Positions 1 to 10,149 of a DNA stretch of 64,000 nt are shown one piece after another; within the stretch, counting starts at the first letter, position 1; each line of letters opens with the position of its first letter. The notes beneath the pieces were generated by a model, which saw only the letters and a list, made by a program, of their open reading frames with translations, did not search any database and was not told the origin of the DNA. Source of the DNA: Nymphaea colorata (lineage: Eukaryota > Streptophyta > Magnoliopsida > Nymphaeales > Nymphaeaceae); the NCBI RefSeq assembly GCF_008831285.2, contig NC_045143.1, forward strand, positions 8,379,503 to 8,443,502, given 5' to 3'. The position numbers and the translations under genes are program-made.

Positions 1-46
1 GAACTTGATCGAATATGTCAAAAACATATAAAAATATATTTCTTCA

Positions 47-229
47 CATGGGTGGAACCAGAAATTTCTGACTGAGGGGAGATTTTATGTACAAAAATTA
101 AAATTTTTAAGGCATACCAAAACGTAAATGATAAAAATTGCTAAAAAATATCAACATAAAAGCAAGAAGTTTTTTGGGGTCTATGTGGGCAATTGCCCAC
201 ATGTACCCCCACACTTGCCTCCACCCCTG
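47..229. mobile_element. hAT-type MITE, family A
   Basis: The left end CATGGGTGGAACCA and the right end TGCCTCCACCCCTG are imperfect inverted repeats of a terminus seen elsewhere in the window (consensus about CAGGGGCGGAGCCA). The flanking 8-mers TTTCTTCA (39-46) and CTTCTTCA (230-237) agree at 7 of 8 positions, as expected for a hAT target-site duplication. The 183-bp interior is AT-rich and non-coding. Compare 14747-14909 and 31018-31210. Confidence 0.7.
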
Positions 230-884
230 CTTCTTCAACATTTATTTCCCTTAATATAGGTAAGTATTTTGTGCTTAAACTTCGTCCACATTTACCCCAC
301 ACCTGCCTCAAAAACAAACACATGGAATTATATGATGAAATTAACTTCATTCGATAGCTAAGGTGGATCCTTCTTATTCCTTTCATTCTCATCTTTCGTC
401 ATTTTAAAATCAAATCACTGAAGACATGTTTAAAAGATTCTTGTTTAAATTTCCGTTCCCCTTGTCACTTTCTTCGCAGTTGAAAAAAAAGTCACCTTTT
501 AGCCCATGTTGTGAATAAAGTAATCCTTATTGAACATGATTTGTTTTGTAAGGAAATCATAATTCGAATGGAGAGCAAATTGACTTTCTAGTTTTGGCCG
601 TTTAGGGCTTCAACTAAAGCCGAGTGAAACAACACCCGGCAAAAGCACCTTTGGGTATGACTCTTGGGTAACAACCAAAAGCTGTTGATGCTACCAATAT
701 GAAAAGATAAAACTGCACCTTGTGATTTATTTATCGCGTCAAACATGACCACCATGTTTCTTGAAAGAAAAAAAAATGTTTTTACAATCAAAAGTCTCTA
801 AGAACCTTGTCACTACCTCCAACAAGGTTGGTGCAATAGTTGGGGCAGGAGTTGGTTTCGAATCCCCGTGACATCAACTGTATA
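230..884. other. Intergenic, no gene seen
   Basis: AT-rich DNA with no coding region I can support. At about 827-864 there is a tRNA-like pair of boxes (TGGTGCAATAGTTGG, then GGTTTCGAATCC) that could be the relic of a SINE head. The spacing is short and no complete tRNA fold is visible. Confidence 0.5.
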
Positions 885-1000
885 TCTATTCAGTTTATTC
901 GCTCAAATGAGTAGTTGGCCGATGGACTCACCAAATCCCTTAGAGCAGCACCATTTGAACCAATTTGACTGTGCATGATAGTACCATCAGATTGGGGGCG
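885..1000 (+). pseudogene. Copia pol C-terminal tail (fragment)
   Basis: Frame reading on + gives FIRSNE, then a stop, then LADGLTKSLRAAPFEP. This matches the end of the Copia RNase H region, where the motif (E/H)QLADGLTK is usual. A TAG sits where the conserved Gln would be. A purine-rich stretch ending GATTGGGGGCG (990-1000) lies directly before the LTR and would be the polypurine tract. Nothing of the upstream polyprotein is present, so this is only the 3' end of a dead element, of a different family from the copy at 37-40 kb. Confidence 0.75.
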
Positions 1001-1220
1001 TGTTAAGGCAATATTTGAGAATTGCCAAAAATCACCAAGGTTAGAGATAAAAGATTCTGGTGTAACTTAAGGATTTTACATTTAAAATTGAGAATTATAA
1101 AGTATTTCTTGCAAGTGTTGTAACTGGTCAAGATATGTAAAGATTCCTTTGCTCTCCATTGTAGGTTACGTCAATAGAAATATATTTTACATGGTTCACT
1201 CTTGAATCCTTATTTTAACA
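1001..1220 (+). repeat. Copia LTR (3' or solo-attached), 220 bp
   Basis: The segment starts TGTTAA and ends TTAACA, the TG...CA form with a 6-bp terminal inversion. It follows the polypurine tract and the pol tail exactly where a 3' LTR should be. No 5' partner is in the window, so no target-site duplication can be checked. Confidence 0.7.
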
Positions 1221-1490
1221 AAAGACATCCACAATAAATGGCACTCTTAGATTTTTTATCCACCTTAAAATGAAAGAAAAAGATACAAAAAGGCTATTGT
1301 TTTAAAGATTCTCATTTTCTAAGGTCACACACACACACATATATAAACAAGTACATAATTATAATATTACATTTATTTATACGAATAAAGAACAATCTTG
1401 AGGCTTGGTGTAGGCGACATATGTAGGTTCGCGAGTGAGAGGGGGCATGGCAAACGCCGGTAGAACATAAGGTCGCTGACAGCTTTTCCG

Positions 1491-1542
1491 GCAAGTTTAC
1501 CTCTCGTGATCATGAGGCAAGTTTACCTCTCGTGATCATGAG
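1491..1542. repeat. Perfect 26-bp tandem duplication
   Basis: The 26-bp unit beginning GCAAGTTTACCTCTCG and ending GATCATGAG occurs twice head to tail with no mismatch, indicating a recent local duplication. Confidence 0.9.
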
Positions 1543-2176
1543 GCGGTGGTCGAGCAGGATCTTCTGTTTGCAGTGGTATTTCCTCAGCGTGCACAGGACC
1601 ATGCGTATGATATGCCATAGTCTTTTTGTCTGCTGTCACTGGTGGCCTTTCCACTGGGATGTGCAGAGAGAGAGATTACTTAAAAAAAAAAGAGGCGGAA
1701 GAACCAGGCGAGAGATAGAGAAATTAGAGGATGTACAACTGGCTTATCCACCGATAGAAAGGGCGACGGGAACGACGGGAAGAACCAGAAAAATAGGAAA
1801 AACAACGGCCACAAAAGTTAAAGCAGATACAGACCAGACCATGAACCTGCAACAGTACCGGATGAAAACCAGAAAAGAACTGCAGCAAGCCCTGCAAAAT
1901 CTCGCACCAAAATGGAGAAGAGCCTTGCAAGCCACACCAGAGACATCTGATGGAAGTACAGTGACACCAGCTAAAACAAAGACCCATCACCCCGCGCACA
2001 TAGTCCACAGGGGAGAAAGAAACGTAGTGTGAGGAAGAAGAAGAGGTGGGTGCAGCTATTTAAAATGAATTTCTTCAGGTGGAATGGAGCTCGAGTCAAG
2101 GGTACCCTCAGGTCTCCTGGTGCTGTGCCCCACATGACGAAAACGCTTCTGGTTAATTAAAAAAAAAAAAAAAAAC
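1543..2176 (+). other. Unclassified open region ending in A-tract
   Basis: An open frame of about 166 codons (1532-2032) is rich in Lys, Arg, Thr and Gln and matches no family I recognise. No start context or homology makes it convincing, and other frames are also partly open. About 120 bp after its stop there is an A-run (2158-2176), so the stretch could be a retroposed transcript or a transposon fragment. I would not call it a gene. Confidence 0.2.
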
Positions 2177-3121
2177 TTTTTTATGAGAACAAAAAAATAC
2201 CGATAAAAGTAAAAACTAAAAAAACTTTTTTTTTAAACAATTTTTAAAATATCCCAACTCCCTAGTACAAGTGTTGCATAGAGGGCAAATATTTAACCCC
2301 ACATGCAGGTTTCTACAATTACTCTCTTTCCATTAATAAACTGAAAGTGGACAGTTTCATCTTCCAAAGCCCGTTGCTTACGGCGAAGCCAGCCCGAACT
2401 TGGCTCGAGCACGGGCTCACCATGAGCTCGAGTCAGTCTCGTTTTGCCTCATTGAATACTTTTTTGATGGCAACGCCGGCCGCACCTCCTTTGGACAAAT
2501 GCGACATTGCCTGGATGTCCTTACATATAATTGTCTACTTTATTACGAGTTCTCTCATTCGCAGATGTCTATGTCTGAACACAGATGGGCCAGTTTGAGG
2601 AAGTTGGGCTGACTGACTTGAACCACCCATCTTTACCATGTACAAATTCAATGGTAGGGGAACCAGCGAGTAATTTCCAACGTTTGCCACACGTAGATAT
2701 ATTATCGATTATATAGTTCATTAATTATTTCATAGTTTTATTTTACAATATTTTTGAATGTTTACACAACCTTTTTATATAAAGCTATTTTGTCCAAATA
2801 AATAAAATCTTTTAAAAAAATATGATGCGACGCATCCTGTTTTAAAATAAATACCATTATTGAAGAAAGCTATCGTTGGCTCTCTTTCTTTAGAAACATC
2901 AGTACAACGCCTTTAGAAAAACAACCCGACACCGTGTCACTTCACTCTTCTTCTTTTTTTTGTAGGAGGACAGTAGGGGGAGAGAGTCTGGACAAAAACA
3001 AAAGGTGTTAAAAAAATTGTTGAAAGGAGGTGGAGAGAGTATGTGGAGAGAAAAAAAAGTGTTAAAAAAAATAAAAAAAAAATTTGTTGGTTTAGGAGCA
3101 TTGACGGCATCCAGCGGCATG
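2177..3121. other. Intergenic, AT-rich, no gene seen
   Basis: Contains poly-A/T runs and a short GGCTCGAGCACGGGCTC / GAGCTCGAGTCAG segment (2400-2440) resembling the dispersed GAGCTCGAG repeats at 18.4, 21.6 and 26.3 kb. No supportable coding region. Confidence 0.5.
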
Positions 3122-3485
3122 TAAATTCGATTTGAGTGGGATATTCGTCCGATTCAATCCAAAAAAATTGGATATGAAAGAAAAAAGTATTTGATTAAGA
3201 AACCCGATCAGATTCAGATATAATAAATGGCATCCGATCAAATTCGGATTCGGATTCAGATTAAATTCACTTTTAGACAAACATCTTGTATCTAATGCTA
3301 TTAAATTTTGAAAATTGTTCAAAATTCAGATTCGGATTTGGATATGAATATAAAAAATCAAATTCGGATATGGTTTTTCTTTATTTGAATTCGAATGCGA
3401 ATTTGAATCCAAATATGTGAATATCCGAAAAAATGGATATGATTAAAGATATATCCGATTCGAATTTGATCCGTTGACATCCCTA
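3122..3485. mobile_element. hAT-like MITE, ATCCGA-rich family B
   Basis: A 364-bp element packed with GGATATCCGAAT-type submotifs. Its right end reads GTTGACATCCCTA, the reverse complement of the TAGGGATGTCAA terminus seen at 15838. The flanking 8-mers GCGGCATG (3114-3121) and GTGGCATG (3486-3493) match at 7 of 8 positions. An 8-bp target-site duplication and TA-starting termini fit the hAT superfamily. No coding capacity. Confidence 0.7.
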
Positions 3486-4361
3486 GTGGCATGTCGGGAC
3501 TGCATTTGCGTCGAGACATGTAAGGGCCATTTTGAAATACACATAAGACTTAGTTTTCGGGCAGGATCTGAAATTATCTAAACTAGATTTAACCTTAAAA
3601 GTATTGAGGAGATACCAAGAAACCAGACCATTAAATAATGCTTTTTGTGTAGCAACCCAGCCCACTAGGACTCTTAGTTTGACAGGTCCCAACTTATTTC
3701 TAGCAACTTTAATATGAAGCTTACAATTTTTAATACAGAACCAAACTTTTCAAAATGAAGCATTACATTAACATAAAAAGACTTTAAAAATCTTGAATTC
3801 AATTTCCCATTTCTGAGTTCAGTTCTCAGGGTGTAAAGTGTTTGGAGAATTTGGTCACTTGCCAGCCTTTAGTCAATCTCCAGGCGCTTACTTCGAAGTG
3901 CCTATGCTTCTATCTTGCTGCCCATGCTTCCACCTCGAGGGTTTGTTTCTTTCCTTTCATGTTTCTCACTTTTCCCTTCTTCTGTTCTGCTATTTATCCT
4001 TTTGGAATTCGAGTAAGAATCTCCCCAGTTCAAGGTGGATAACATTTCTATGCAATGTAAACGAGGGCCTGTGGTTCTTTCGAAAAATTTCATTGTCAAA
4101 AAAGCTTGTATCAATGGTTTCCTTTTTTCTGTCCTCCTTTTTTAGCTATCGATCCCTGAGTCTGGTTTTAGCTATCTTATTGTTACCTTATCTTCTCACT
4201 AAATCTTTCACTGGCTCTAACCGCACGCTGGGCTTCGGTAAAACCTGTAAGGGTGCTTATATTTTCCCAGCACTTCAGAATTTATGGTTAATCGTTGGAT
4301 TGCCCTGGTCGTGCCTCACATATGCAAACCCCGGCTAACTCTTTTGCTTCTGTCTCTCTTT

Positions 4362-4392
<31 letters not shown>

Positions 4393-5927
4393 TCTTTTCC
4401 AGTTGCTGCTGCTGTTTCCTGTCATACGTACGCAGACTCGAAGCCTCTGTTGGGGACTTGCTGAGACGACGATCAGAAGCTGCAGAGTCTTCCGCTGTTT
4501 CAACTCCAACAAAATACATCTGCTGAAGCAAGAAAAAGAAGGACACCAAATCAGGACCCAAAAATTGAAGCCGGTTGTAAATATTAGTAGTGAGATCTAC
4601 CGCCACTTTTCTATTCGTGATCCTAATTTGGTGAGAATGCTTCTTCATTGATCGAAATATATCAGCCGAATGACCTCTTCCCTCAAGGCACCCACCCAAC
4701 CATTCTTTCTTGTTTGACACTAGAGTGATGGAATCATGGAAGCATCTAAGTTAGGTTGACTAGTGGAAAGGATGGAAACATATTTACCTGTATCTTAAAC
4801 CAGGTTTCCTCGGTCATCTCCAGCATTCCTCCATTTTTAAGTGGTAAGATGCCAACAATGAGTTCATTCGCCCCTAGTTAGAGAAAATATTTTACAGTTA
4901 GAGCACTTTTGATTATCTGGATATAACCATTGCTCAAGTAAAAAAAAAATTACATATGACTGCACAGAGGCAATCAAAGCCAGGGTTAAGAAGTTGTGAA
5001 ATTCATCACTGTTGTAATGATGATTTGGCGTTGAAACTGAGGAATGAAAGTCGAAGGGAAGATATTACACTTTCTTTTAAGCTGAAAATATGCTTTTTTG
5101 GGCAAGCAAATAACAACATTTCAAGTTGAAGGATGATGAAAGGTACAATAAGAGTCTTTTCCTTTTCTTATCCTAAACTAAGCCAGCAGCTCACCTATAA
5201 AAAGTAATAAATAAATATTAGTTCACTTTATCACAAGTTCAGGTACCTATTTGTTTAGCTTATCCAAATTTGGTTTATTGGAGTCCTCCTTTACTAGGAA
5301 GACACGCTTAAGCTGTCTAGTTGGAGACGCCAAAATTTTGATTTACTTTTTATCCATGCGTTATATATATATATATATCACAATCCCTTGTGAAGATAAA
5401 CCTTCTTTCCTATAGTTGGTTAAATCTAAGCCAGTTCTAAGTTCTTGGAGTCTTGATGTAATCCAACGGTGGATCTAACCCTACCATAATTTTTTATGTT
5501 CTCAAACAAGGAATTTTTAGTCCTTACTAAGAACTCGCCATCTGAAATGTTAAAAGCTTAAATATTAGGTTCTCAAATCACTATGAATGTTAGATCTAAC
5601 GCAATCAAATACTCCTTAAATAAGTTAAGTTTGAACAAACACATTCCATGCCGATGTTAGGATTTTCATTAAGTGAACTAAAGTTCAGATTTGTTGTGCC
5701 GAATTGAGACAATGGAATTCAAATGCTTCTTAAATTAAGTTTGAACATGCATGTCACACATTTTAAGAGGCATAACATAGCTTGTCAGAAAGGCGAGCAT
5801 GTAAATGGTACAATCTATTTAATTTCCATGGATACTACTTTCTTGTACCATAAACGATAGAATCATAACACTCAAACTGAAGGTGTACCACATCCTGCTT
5901 AAGTTCCGACTATGAGCGGAGCCAAGG
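3486..5927. other. Intergenic; possible orphan exon, no firm gene
   Basis: The stretch is mostly AT-rich. At 4434-4526 (+) a frame reading LEASVGDLLRRRSEAAES runs to a TGA after a plausible acceptor (TACGTACGCAG). I cannot find the upstream exons or name the protein. Long opposite-strand frames here come from the (TTC)n tract. A (TA)n run sits near 5360. Confidence 0.4.
4359..4391. repeat. (TTC)n microsatellite
   Basis: About 11 uninterrupted TTC triplets. It explains the poly-Ser, poly-Leu and poly-Arg frames on both strands. Confidence 0.9.
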
Positions 5928-6080
5928 TAAGGTCCGCTTAGGGCTGGCCCCACCTCAATTTTTTTTTAAATTGTATATAAATTTTAAAAAAATTTACTTG
6001 TTTTATATACAAAATTTTAAAAAATGATATTTTAACTCTAATCAAAATTTTAAAACTTTAATTCGACTCTTTCCCCTAAT
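5928..6080. mobile_element. Truncated hAT MITE, family A
   Basis: Begins GAGCGGAGCCAAGG and continues into the family interior, including CCCCACCTCAATTTTT and AATTTTAAAACTTTAATTCG. It stops without the second terminus, so it is a 3'-truncated copy. It helps define the family interior used to recognise the outer element at 22414-25082. Confidence 0.6.
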
Positions 6081-7715
6081 ACCAACGTCGAAAATTGAGA
6101 AGCAGGCGTCAAAAACTGAGAATGGAGACGTTACGAGCTCACCCGAAACATGCACGTTACACGTTCAAGTTTCATTTAGCCGGCTAATGTTCAAATTTTG
6201 TTTCACCGAGTTGAGACGAGCGGGACGAGAGACAAAAGGGTTCGAGCCAGCCGTTGCTTGCGCCTTTGTTTACATTCCCGAAAAATGGCCACGGTGCATA
6301 TCTCCGTGGGCGACATTTTTGTACTGGAAACCCACAGCTAGCCGCCCCCATGGGTTTTGACCACAAAGGAAGCGAGGAGGCAACCCCCTTTCCCTCTCCC
6401 TCTCCCTCAATTCGGGAACTTCTTCACTAAGGAAATTGGTAAGGCTCTGCATTAATGGTTTCTCTTCTGTTGGTGAATTTCTCGTCATCTGTCTTCTTTC
6501 TGGTGTTACGCATTAGACGCCCCAGGTCCACCGCGAAGGCGGCAAATCCATTCATCGACTTTCCTCTTGTAGCGTAGTGGATGCTCAAATTTCATCCACT
6601 ACCGTCCAGGTGGTGAGTGTCCCAACGCAAACCGTCCAGGTGCGACTACTAGGTTTTCACTCTATCCATGATCAGCAAGAGCAGAAGCCTTCGTGTAACG
6701 TTGTTGTCTTGTTGACCTGTGGAAGTTTTTGACTGTCATTTTTGAGATTTAGCCTAGTTTCCATCGAAGCAAAAGCTCTTAGCAAGAGCTGCAGAGTTTC
6801 TGGGTTTGTTGAAATCTCGCCCCTTTAAATTATTGGGTTGTCTTGGTTCCTTTCGTTCTTATTTTGTCATTAACCCCCTTCTTTCTCTCTCTCTGTCTCT
6901 CTCCACCATATTTCCAAAGAGATTGTTGATTTCTGCACATTAGAAACTGCAAACAGAAATTTCTCTATCAAGCCGGTAGACTTGTCCTGGTTTCTGTTAA
7001 TGACGAGGTTTAATAAGAGATAAAATCCATCTGGGACGTGAAACAAAATATGCTTTTGCTCTGTTAGGAACGCCATTCAGAATCTTTTGATTTGTATTCA
7101 CAGTCCCGTTCCAATATTAGCACGAATTGGACCTTATCCTGATACTATTATCACGTGTGTGTGCATGCAGTAAATAAAATGATGCTAATTCACATTTCAT
7201 GTTTCTTGCCCGCTGTGCAAGTTAAATTACCTGTAGGTTTTCTTTTGCTTTTCTTTCTCCTTTTCTTTTTAACTATATGTGGAACCTTTGTCATGTGGAT
7301 AAATCTTCTGTAGCTTTTTCTTGCTATTTAGTAATCTGACTCGGCTTTATAAATAGATTGTGTTTTTTAGTCTAAGTCTTAACTATCATTAGACAGTGAG
7401 ATCTTGCTTTTAGGAAGGCAAACATATCCAAAAAGGTCCAGCAGATATATGATTAGGTTGATTGTCTGTCACATGCTCATTCATCAGGCTATGCAGGTTC
7501 TTATGTTCATCTAGGAATAGGATAGTATAGTTAGTTCTGAAAAGTAGTACTTTTGTAGTTCATGTCTCGCATATGTATGCTTATTTAGTATGCTACTTTT
7601 GGGTCATATCTTTTTTACAAAAATAGCTATTGTGTAGAAAATTTAAATTAAGTGCTCATATTAATTATGAAGCCTCATTTATCTTGATATTATTCCAGTT
7701 CCGACATGTTCACAA

Positions 7716-7752
<37 letters not shown>

Positions 7753-8247
7753 TATATATACTCTCCATATATATATATATATATATATATATATGGAGAC
7801 CATACTATGTTGTTGGACTAGCGCTATGGTAGTATCAAATAATCCAATCATGCAACTCTGTTTCTATCAACTTTTCTCCTTTATGTAAGAGACAAGTCAG
7901 ATCTGAATGGCTGCATGATAACTATCCCTATCATGTAAGCCAACATCAGAGGGATCAGGTTCTTTCATAGTAAAGGAGCTCTCGATGAAGCATTATTTCA
8001 GACAGTTTAATGCTAGAAATGTGATGTTACCATGAAATGTCACAACAAACCATATACATGCATGGGCAACCAGCTGTGGCCTTAAGGTCCCTTATTAAAA
8101 TCAGTCTTGAATATTTTCTTTTCAATAGATCTAGCGATGACTTTAATGTTCATCATGATATTCTTGGAAGCAGCTTATTTGTACCATTGGTTTCAGACTG
8201 AAGTAGCCTAGAGAAGGTTGTTGAATGGTTTGAGCTGTTTGAATTTC
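6081..8247 (+). other. Upstream region of the transposase-derived gene
   Basis: No protein gene seen. A CT-rich stretch at about 6385-6440 ends with a donor-like ATTG/GTAAGG (439-440), and an acceptor-like TTTCAG lies near 8195. This would suit a leader with a non-coding first exon and a long 5' UTR intron, but that is an inference from signals only. The region also holds a (CT)n/(TA)n microsatellite. Confidence 0.3.
7721..7797. repeat. (CT)n then (TA)n compound microsatellite
   Basis: A CT run is followed by two TA runs. TCTCCATATAT and ATATATGGAGA are complementary, so the second part can fold into a hairpin. Confidence 0.85.
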
Positions 8248-8731
8248 ATGGGAGATAGAAGTTGGATTTGCAAAAAGAGGTAATATTTGATTATGGTGCA
8301 CAACCATTATTGGTTTTAAAATAAGTACTAATCGTCATTTTCTTGAATAGGTCAAGTGTTGAATATGTGACCGGAGTAAAAGAATTTCTTGAATTTGCCA
8401 TTGCCAATAGTATAGTTATTAATGGGAAGATCAAATGCCCATGTCAGAAATGCAGCAACAATTTGTATCAAACTCTGAGCGATGTTGTTGATCATATGAT
8501 ATGCAATGGAATTTGTCCAAGTTATACTATATGGTATCATCATGGAGAATCTTCATCTTCAAATACAATTAATAATAACAATGAGTCGCTTGAACCAGAT
8601 GCAAAAGAGATAGACAAGTTATCAGACGATACATTGAGGACATCGACTTCAAAAGACGGATTAGGTGATCAAGGGCATGCTTCTATAGATAGTCCTAAGT
8701 TAGATTTAATTTTATAAATCCTTTTATTGTG

Positions 8732-8785
<54 letters not shown>

Positions 8786-10149
8786 TTTTCACAAATGCTG
8801 CCCTTTGTTCTTTCCTTTTGTAGTGTATAAGCGGCATCGTAAGAGACGTCGAACACCAATTTTGGAAGATGGTAACTTGCCTCAAGATAAGAGGTTCAAA
8901 GTTGCTACCAATAAACATGGTCAACCAATTGGTGACAATGCTATACAAGTGTCAAGGTACATTGGCGCCTTAGCACGTGATGGTAACTTGTTACCTATTG
9001 ACTTGTTTTGGAAACAGGTGCCTAAGTCAAACAAAAAAGAGCTATGTTCTCGTGTTAAGGTAGAGATCTTTGTTTCATCATTTCCTTTTATGTGTCATAT
9101 TTTTGTATATAATAGATTTCTTTTGTTGTCATAGGAGAAGTTTACGCTCTCAGTATTTTCAGAAAAGTGGGTGCTCCAATGTGGAATGGATGCATGGAGA
9201 CGCTGGAAGTGTAGATTAAAGAAAATATATTTTCATGGGGAGGAGCTATCAGATGATGAAAATGAAGAAGACATGTGTTGCACTATTGTTAAAGAACAGT
9301 TGGACAATATCATGAAATATTGGAACTCCGATGAGGCAAAGGTAACTACTGAAAAACTTAGACACTAGTGTAACTTAAGCTATAATCTCTACAATAACAT
9401 GTAGTTGAAATATTATAGCGTCAAAGTGAAACAAACAAAGTGAATCGTGCAAAACAACTCATTCCCAACAATACTGGTACGAAGAGTCTTGCTCGACGTC
9501 GTGAAGAGGTGGTAAGTGTTATTTGTCTTCCTTGATTTCTATGTTTACTTGAACATGTGTTTGTTTAGCTTTTTTACTTTGTTTCATTGCTATAGATTGA
9601 AAAGAGCGCTGACGGGAAGGAGCCCAGTCGAGCTATGATGTTTATCTTCAACCATAAAAATAATCCTAAGGCTCGTGAAAAAGTTGTATGTGGTCTTTCT
9701 AGTTTAGACTTTTAACTGATTTTTGTTAAAATTATCTATATTAATTTTTTTTATTACAGTTTGAAATGGAGAAACTATTGTCTGAACTACCAGAGGGTTT
9801 AAAACATGATATATCTCAAGATGATGTTTATAGCAAAGTTATGGGGCCAGAGGGTCATGGGCGAGTGCGTACCTATGGAACGGGCCTTTCTCCTAAAGAT
9901 ATTTTTGGCCCTTACTCATCACGAGCTGAGTATGCTCAAGAAGCAGTGGATGCTCAGAAAAGAGTTGCTGACATAGAGAAAAAGTACAATGGCTTGGAAG
10001 AAAGGTGCAATCACATGGAAGAAGAAAATGCCTTTTTAAAGGAAAAAACTACTCTGTTGGAGTCTACAGTAGGACAACTGATGGAGGAAGTCGAATCATT
10101 GAAGACTACATTGTCTACCATTAGCCAAGCACTCCGGATACTTAGGTAA
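8248..10149 (+). CDS. Transposase-derived protein (Transpos_assoc + Transposase_24-like), 7 exons
   Basis: Exons 8248-8279, 8351-8664, 8824-9059, 9135-9341, 9419-9511, 9596-9685 and 9760-10149 join in frame to about 453 aa. ATG 8248 gives MGDRSWI, the usual start of transposase-associated domains. CPCQKC (residues 40-45), His59 and HH74-75 form the zinc-finger-like pattern. The basic YKRHRKRRR follows from exon 3. WVLQCGMDAWRRWKCRLKK, then a spaced RRREEV and a GPEGHGRVRTYGTG segment, resemble the plant En/Spm-type C-terminal family. Residues about 384-449 look like a coiled coil. The exon 2 donor is uncertain: 8692 would also keep the frame. No TNP2-type catalytic core and no CACTA termini were seen, so it may be an accessory CACTA protein or a domesticated DNA-binding protein. 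Every splice site is intact and no internal stop was found. Function is unknown. Confidence 0.75.
8732..8782. repeat. (AT)n-(TG)19 microsatellite in intron 2
   Basis: An AT run and 19 TG units lie inside the intron between exons 2 and 3 of the transposase-derived gene. They create a spurious Val-Cys open frame. Confidence 0.9.

Noticed and set aside
4316-4720. Minus-strand frame with a poly-Arg run
   Set aside because: The run is the (TTC)n microsatellite read in reverse; the rest has no family motif.
8343-8717. Stand-alone 124-codon gene starting at 8343
   Set aside because: The first codon is TTG and overlaps a splice acceptor (TTGAATAG); the ATG at 8248 and a 71-bp intron give the expected domain start.
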